Positions 62,008 to 64,000 of a DNA stretch of 64,000 bases are shown one piece after another. The DNA comes from Aromatoleum toluclasticum ATCC 700605. GTDB lineage: Bacteria > Pseudomonadota > Gammaproteobacteria > Burkholderiales > Rhodocyclaceae. How positions within the stretch are numbered: position 1 is the first letter of the stretch; each line of letters opens with the position of its first letter. The stretch covers positions 1-64,000 of the forward strand of contig NZ_KB899509.1 of assembly GCF_000378245.1 (NCBI RefSeq). The letters are read 5' to 3'. The position numbers and the translations under genes are program-made. Below the pieces are notes generated by a model. The model saw only the letters and a list, made by a program, of their open reading frames with translations, made no database searches and was not told the DNA's origin.

Positions 62008-62726
62008 AGTTCCAGCAACTCCTTTAGAACCCGGCGCGACTGCAGCGTCTGCCCACCGAGGTAATGATTGATCAGCATACGAAGCAGGGTCTTGCTCTGG
62101 ACCAGTGTTTCGGGCCGGGAAAAATCGTCACGCTCCATGTCGAGCAGGGTCTGCCCGTTCGTCGCCGGCAGATCGCCCCCGCCATCGGGTACCGGCACCG
62201 GACCGCGCTCGATTATATAGACGTAGTCGGCGCGAGGATCCAGCGGCTCTCCCGAGTCGCTGTCCGCGGCGAGACCGATGCCATAGCCGAGCTCGCGCAG
62301 CAGCGCGAGTTCGAAGCGCCGCAGCACCGGCTCCTGCGGCTCGCCACGGCCGAGGGTCGCGATCGCGCGGGCATACGCGTCGAACAACACTGCATGCGGA
62401 TCCTCGCGGGCCGTCAGGCGCACCATCAGCTCGTTCACGTAGTAACCGCACATCAGCGCACGTCCGGCCAGCAAGGGTTGACCGCCGCTGCGCTCGGCAC
62501 GCACGAGCGTCTTGACCTCGCCACCACCGGACCAGTCCACAAGCAGCGGCTGAAACGCCATGATGACGCCGCGCAGGGCCGACATGGGGCGCCGCGCCCC
62601 CTTCGCGACCAGAGCGACGCGGCCGTGATCGCGCGAGAAGACCTCCACGATGAGGCTGGTCTCGCGCCAGGGGTACGTGTGCAGGACGAAACTCGGCTGC
62701 CCGTCGACGCGCTGTTTCTGGCTCAC
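62004..62726 (-). CDS. recO: DNA repair protein RecO
   Basis: The 240-residue product has the N-terminal OB fold (FVLHTYPWRETSLIVEVFSRDHGRVALVAKGARRP, cited by its family pattern of a Y-RE-S start and VAKGARRP) and a helical C-terminal part without a clear zinc finger. It loads RecA with RecR. It lies between era and pdxJ as usual in betaproteobacteria. Confidence 0.94.
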   Translation of the reverse strand: MSQKQRVDGQPSFVLHTYPWRETSLIVEVFSRDHGRVALVAKGARRPMSALRGVIMAFQPLLVDWSGGGEVKTLVRAERSGGQPLLAGRALMCGYYVNELMVRLTAREDPHAVLFDAYARAIATLGRGEPQEPVLRRFELALLRELGYGIGLAADSDSGEPLDPRADYVYIIERGPVPVPDGGGDLPATNGQTLLDMERDDFSRPETLVQSKTLLRMLINHYLGGQTLQSRRVLKELLEL

Positions 62727-62747
62727 GACGGCACGCGCCCGCAGGCC

Positions 62748-63674
62748 TTATTCGTAGCCCAGGCTCTTGAGGGCGCGTTCGTCGTCCGCCCATCCGCTCT
62801 TGACCTTGACCCACACCTCGAGAAACACCTTGCCGTCGAACAGCTGCTCCAGTTCGACGCGCGCCTCCGACGCGATGCGCTTCAACTGCTCGCCGTCCTT
62901 GCCGATGACGATCGCCTTGTGGCTGGCGCGGTCGACGACGACCGCGGCATGGATGCGACGCAGCTTGCCTTCCGTTTCGAACTTCTCCACCTCCACGGCG
63001 ATGCCGTAGGGCAGCTCGTCCCCCAGCAGGCGGAAGAGTTTCTCGCGCAGGAACTCGGCCGCAAGGAAACGTTCGCTGCGGTCGGTGATCTCGTCCTCGC
63101 CGTACATCGGCGCGCCCTCGGGCAACAACGGCGTCACCGCCTTGAGCAACTGCTCGACGTTCGTCCCGCGCTCGGCGCTGAGCGGCACGACCTCGGTGAA
63201 GGGATAGACATCCTTCACACGGGCGATGAACGGCAGCAATTGCGTCTTGTCGGCGAGACGGTCGACCTTGTTGATCACAAGGACCACGTTCCCTTCCCGC
63301 GGCAGCACCTCGACGACCTTGCGGTCGTCTTCGCTGAAGCGGCCGGCCTCGATCACGAAGAGCACGAGATCCACGTCGGAGAGCACCTGCGACACCGTCC
63401 GGTTCATCGAGCGGTTGAGGGCGTTGCGATGTTTGGTCTGGAAACCCGGCGTATCGACGAACACGAACTGCGCGTCATCGTTGGTCAGGATGCCCGTGAC
63501 GCGATGCCGCGTCGTCTGCGCCTTGCGCGAAACGATGCTGATCTTCTGCCCGATCAGGCGGTTCAGCAGCGTCGACTTGCCGACGTTGGGCCGTCCGACG
63601 ATGGCGACGAATCCCGTGCGGAAGCCTTCGGGCACTGCGGCAGGCCCGTTCTCCGGGCTGATATTCTCGTTCAT
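62748..63674 (-). CDS. era: GTPase Era
   Basis: The 308-residue product has G1 [17 protein letters not shown]3 [11 protein letters not shown]4 NKVDRL and a C-terminal KH domain with the [12 protein letters not shown] loop. It acts in 30S ribosome maturation. Its ATG overlaps the rnc stop (ATGA). Confidence 0.97.
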   Translation of the reverse strand: MNENISPENGPAAVPEGFRTGFVAIVGRPNVGKSTLLNRLIGQKISIVSRKAQTTRHRVTGILTNDDAQFVFVDTPGFQTKHRNALNRSMNRTVSQVLSDVDLVLFVIEAGRFSEDDRKVVEVLPREGNVVLVINKVDRLADKTQLLPFIARVKDVYPFTEVVPLSAERGTNVEQLLKAVTPLLPEGAPMYGEDEITDRSERFLAAEFLREKLFRLLGDELPYGIAVEVEKFETEGKLRRIHAAVVVDRASHKAIVIGKDGEQLKRIASEARVELEQLFDGKVFLEVWVKVKSGWADDERALKSLGYE

Positions 63675-64000
63675 GACTTCCTCAACTCCGCCAGCGCGTT
63701 CTCGGCCGACTGCTGCTCGGCGGCGCGACGACTCGTGCCCCGCCCGGTGGTACGGATCTTCAACGCGTTGACCTCGCAGGTGACCTCGAATTCCTGCGCA
63801 TGCGCCTCGCCATGCACCTTCACCGTCGTGTAGGTCGGCAGCGCCATCCTGCGCCCCTGCAGGTATTCCTGCAGTGCGGTCTTCGGATCCTTGGCTGCCA
63901 CGCGAGGATCTATGGCCGCGATCAGCGGCGCATACAGACGGTCGATCACCGCCTTCGCCGCTGCAAAACCCTGATCGAGAAACACCGCCGCGAACATCGC
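63671..64000 (-). CDS. rnc: Ribonuclease III, C-terminal part (cut by window edge)
   Basis: About 109 residues of the C-terminal part are visible; the frame remains open to the right edge. [11 protein letters not shown] is the end of the nuclease domain (ALIGAVFLD in other RNase III), followed by a double-stranded RNA-binding domain ([19 protein letters not shown], and [16 protein letters not shown]). It processes rRNA and mRNA and is co-transcribed with era. Confidence 0.93.
   Translation of the reverse strand, partial: AMFAAVFLDQGFAAAKAVIDRLYAPLIAAIDPRVAAKDPKTALQEYLQGRRMALPTYTTVKVHGEAHAQEFEVTCEVNALKIRTTGRGTSRRAAEQQSAENALAELRKS

Noticed and set aside
62064-63833. A 589-codon frame on the plus strand
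   Set aside because: Antisense to recO, era and rnc, all of which have clear signatures.

Overview
The window is high-G+C chromosomal DNA of a betaproteobacterium, most likely Rhodocyclales (Azoarcus/Aromatoleum/Thauera-like). I infer this from G+C-rich codon use, the conserved gene orders rnc-era-recO-pdxJ-acpS-nagZ-uvrC-pgsA, dapC-dapD-pilU-dapE-prmB and smc-zipA-ligA, and the cysE-iscR-isc cluster. I see no insertion sequence, prophage, CRISPR array or rRNA. About 62 protein genes and four tRNA genes can be supported.

Layout. 1-2.4 kb: the start of a branched-chain amino-acid ABC permease gene diverges from a TetR-family regulator with an extra N-terminal helix-turn-helix; a phosphoribosyltransferase follows. 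2.4-5.1 kb: a large P-type ATPase of Na/K-ATPase-like type. 5.4-9.8 kb: a two-gene signalling unit, an HDOD-GAF histidine kinase followed by a REC-PAS-GGDEF-EAL protein. 9.8-15.9 kb: a complete SUF iron-sulfur operon (sufB, C, D, S, U, a SufT-like gene and a small Rieske protein). 16.1-21.2 kb: a Lon-like protease, then an NAD-salvage pair (pncA-pncB) with a PEBP-family gene. 21.2-27.1 kb: a full curli locus arranged as in enterobacteria, csgB-csgA-csgC diverging from csgD-csgE-csgF-csgG, with an additional secreted protein after csgG and a greatly enlarged curlin subunit. 27.1-37.7 kb: housekeeping genes (methylthioinosine phosphorylase, typA, galU, ligA, zipA, smc). 37.9-43.9 kb: lysine/diaminopimelate genes with the pilus retraction ATPase pilU between dapD and dapE, then prmB and a lone receiver protein. 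43.9-51.3 kb: the ISC operon (iscR, a NifS-like desulfurase, iscS, iscU, iscA, hscB, hscA, fdx, iscX) preceded by cysE. 51.4-57.3 kb: trmJ, suhB, deaD, a Gly-Cys-Gly tRNA cluster, a phosphodiesterase-like gene, a DUF1178 gene and tRNA-Leu. 57.3-64 kb: pgsA, uvrC, nagZ, acpS, pdxJ, recO, era and the 3' part of rnc.

How the parts work together. Both iron-sulfur assembly machineries lie in one 40-kb stretch with three cysteine desulfurases. The iscR promoter (TTGACT, 17 bp, TATAGT) carries two tandem sequences close to the published type-1 IscR site, and a third close match lies just upstream of cysE. This suggests that cysteine supply and iron-sulfur assembly are under one control. The SUF promoter region shows no such site. 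The curli locus has everything needed for regulated secretion and nucleation of an amyloid fibre; its oddities (a 371-residue curlin with about 13 repeats, a CsgC-like chaperone without the CxC motif, an extra secreted beta-type protein, strong intercistronic hairpins) make it the most interesting accessory region here.
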